From positions 1-6,477 of the forward strand of contig CAZBGL010000103.1 of NCBI GenBank assembly GCA_964491375.1: a stretch of DNA of 6,477 nt, read 5' to 3'. A program made the translations under genes and the position numbers. This DNA is from CAZBGL01 sp964491375 (lineage in GTDB: Bacteria; Desulfobacterota; Deferrisomatia; Deferrisomatales; Deferrisomataceae). Under the pieces are notes generated by a model. The model saw only the letters and a list, made by a program, of their open reading frames with translations. It ran no database searches and was not told the DNA's origin. This document shows positions 6,074 to 6,477 of the stretch, in pieces (the first letter of the stretch is position 1; every line of letters begins with the position of its first letter).

Positions 6074-6123
6074 GGCCCTCCTCTTCCGTCGCCTGAACGA
6101 CTCGAGCGGGCGGAAGAGCGGTT

Positions 6124-6477
6124 TCAGGCTCCCAGGCGGGCCGTTTGGGCAACGCCCTGGGCGAGCTGGTTCCAGTCGATCTCCGACGCCCGGAACACCG
6201 GGCCCTCTTTGCAGACCCGCACGTACTCCCCGCCTGGGGCGGGCACCACGCAACCCAGACAAGCCCCGATTCCACAGGCCATGTGGGCCTCCAGGGAAAC
6301 CTGGCACGGCACTTCGTGCTCCTGGCACAGGTGCGCCACGGCCTGTAACATGGGCACGGGGCCGCAGGCGTACACCGTTGCGCCCTCGGTGCCCCTCGCC
6401 AGCTCCTGGATCAGAAGCCGCGTGACCCGGCCTGGGGTTCCCGTGGAGCCGTCCTCCGTGGCCACGGCGAACGGAAG
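6124..6477 (-). CDS. pyrK: Dihydroorotate dehydrogenase B electron-transfer subunit PyrK, C-terminal part (5' end outside window)
   Basis: This is the last 117 residues of a PyrK-type iron-sulfur flavoprotein. In the family, PyrK carries FAD and a [2Fe-2S] cluster and passes electrons from the dihydroorotate dehydrogenase PyrD to NAD+ in de novo pyrimidine synthesis in the cytoplasm. The visible part has the end of the NAD-binding lobe (TEDGSTG, then VYACGPVPML at visible residues 35-44). The diagnostic cluster loop follows: MACGIGACLGC, with C68, C73 and C76, and a fourth cysteine C89 in RVCKEGPVF. That spacing fits PyrK and not the SudB or hydrogenase-gamma relatives. The reading frame is open to the window edge (LPFAVATEDG), so the GTG near 6465 is an internal valine and not the start. 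No pyrD follows within the window, so the partner must lie upstream of pyrK or elsewhere. The gene ends 345 nt before the next coding sequence and looks like the end of its own transcription unit. Confidence 0.93.
   Translation of the reverse strand, partial: LPFAVATEDGSTGTPGRVTRLLIQELARGTEGATVYACGPVPMLQAVAHLCQEHEVPCQVSLEAHMACGIGACLGCVVPAPGGEYVRVCKEGPVFRASEIDWNQLAQGVAQTARLGA

Larger units (their letters stand above)
5779..6123. other. Intergenic regulatory region between pyrK and the transporter operon
   Basis: This 345-bp stretch holds no convincing gene. From right to left it contains the pyrK hairpin (6044-6073), a purine-rich minus-strand stretch around 6009-6030, a small TTGTG-N4-CACAA inverted repeat (5967-5980) and the operator-like palindrome (5868-5887). 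It then holds the promoter (5840-5867) and the leader of the regulator gene. Bases 5821-5860 are about 75% A+T, a sharp break from the surrounding high-GC sequence that marks the promoter by composition alone. A 32-codon ORF (5910-6008, minus) begins after a purine-rich stretch, but its sequence does not look like a protein of any family I know. Confidence 0.7.

Noticed and set aside
6124..6465. PyrK starting at the GTG near 6465
   Set aside because: The frame stays open to the window edge with family-like sequence before it, and the FAD-binding domain expected upstream is missing, so the gene is cut by the edge.
1..6477. Mobile element, CRISPR array, tRNA or rRNA
   Set aside because: I found no transposase or integrase, no regularly spaced repeats and no tRNA or rRNA signature on either strand.

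Overview
This is a high-GC bacterial window (about 67% G+C in a sampled stretch of livF, 77% in the first 513 bases). All recognisable genes lie on the minus strand, so transcription runs from right to left. Pairing of a PyrK-type dihydroorotate dehydrogenase electron-transfer subunit with a high-GC, Gram-negative-looking transport operon would suit an anaerobic or facultative member of the Desulfobacterota (former Deltaproteobacteria). That placement is an inference from gene content and base composition only.

Layout from right to left. (1) 6124-6477: the C-terminal part of pyrK, cut by the window edge, followed by a terminator-like hairpin. (2) 5779-6123: an intergenic regulatory region. 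It ends in a sharp A+T-rich island with a good sigma70-type promoter (TTGACA-16-TTTAAT). A perfect GAACAAA-N6-TTTGTTC palindrome abuts the -35 box, and a second inverted repeat flanks the -10 box. (3) 5212-5778: an XRE/cupin transcription regulator. (4) 3927-5132: a secreted periplasmic substrate-binding protein of the branched-chain amino acid (LivJ-like, Peripla_BP_6) class. (5) 3883-3916: a perfect 34-bp palindrome between the binding-protein gene and the permease gene. (6) 1966-3846: a single permease that fuses the LivH and LivM halves. (7) 1215-1997 livG and (8) 514-1215 livF, the two ATPases. (9) 1-513: very GC-rich sequence with no codon periodicity and no recognisable gene.

The genes from the regulator to livF look like one operon: 79 nt between regulator and binding protein, 80 nt (holding the palindrome) between binding protein and permease, a 32-nt overlap between permease and livG, and a 1-nt TGATG overlap between livG and livF. 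Together they would form a complete HAAT-family ABC importer: binding protein in the periplasm, one fused H-M permease chain in the inner membrane, and a LivG/LivF ATPase pair in the cytoplasm. It is preceded by its own probable ligand-sensing regulator. The substrate cannot be read from the sequence; 'branched-chain amino acid' is a family label. I see no mobile element, CRISPR array, tRNA or rRNA. The most interesting points are regulatory: the operator-like palindrome, the intercistronic hairpin, and the unexplained 77% G+C tail after livF.
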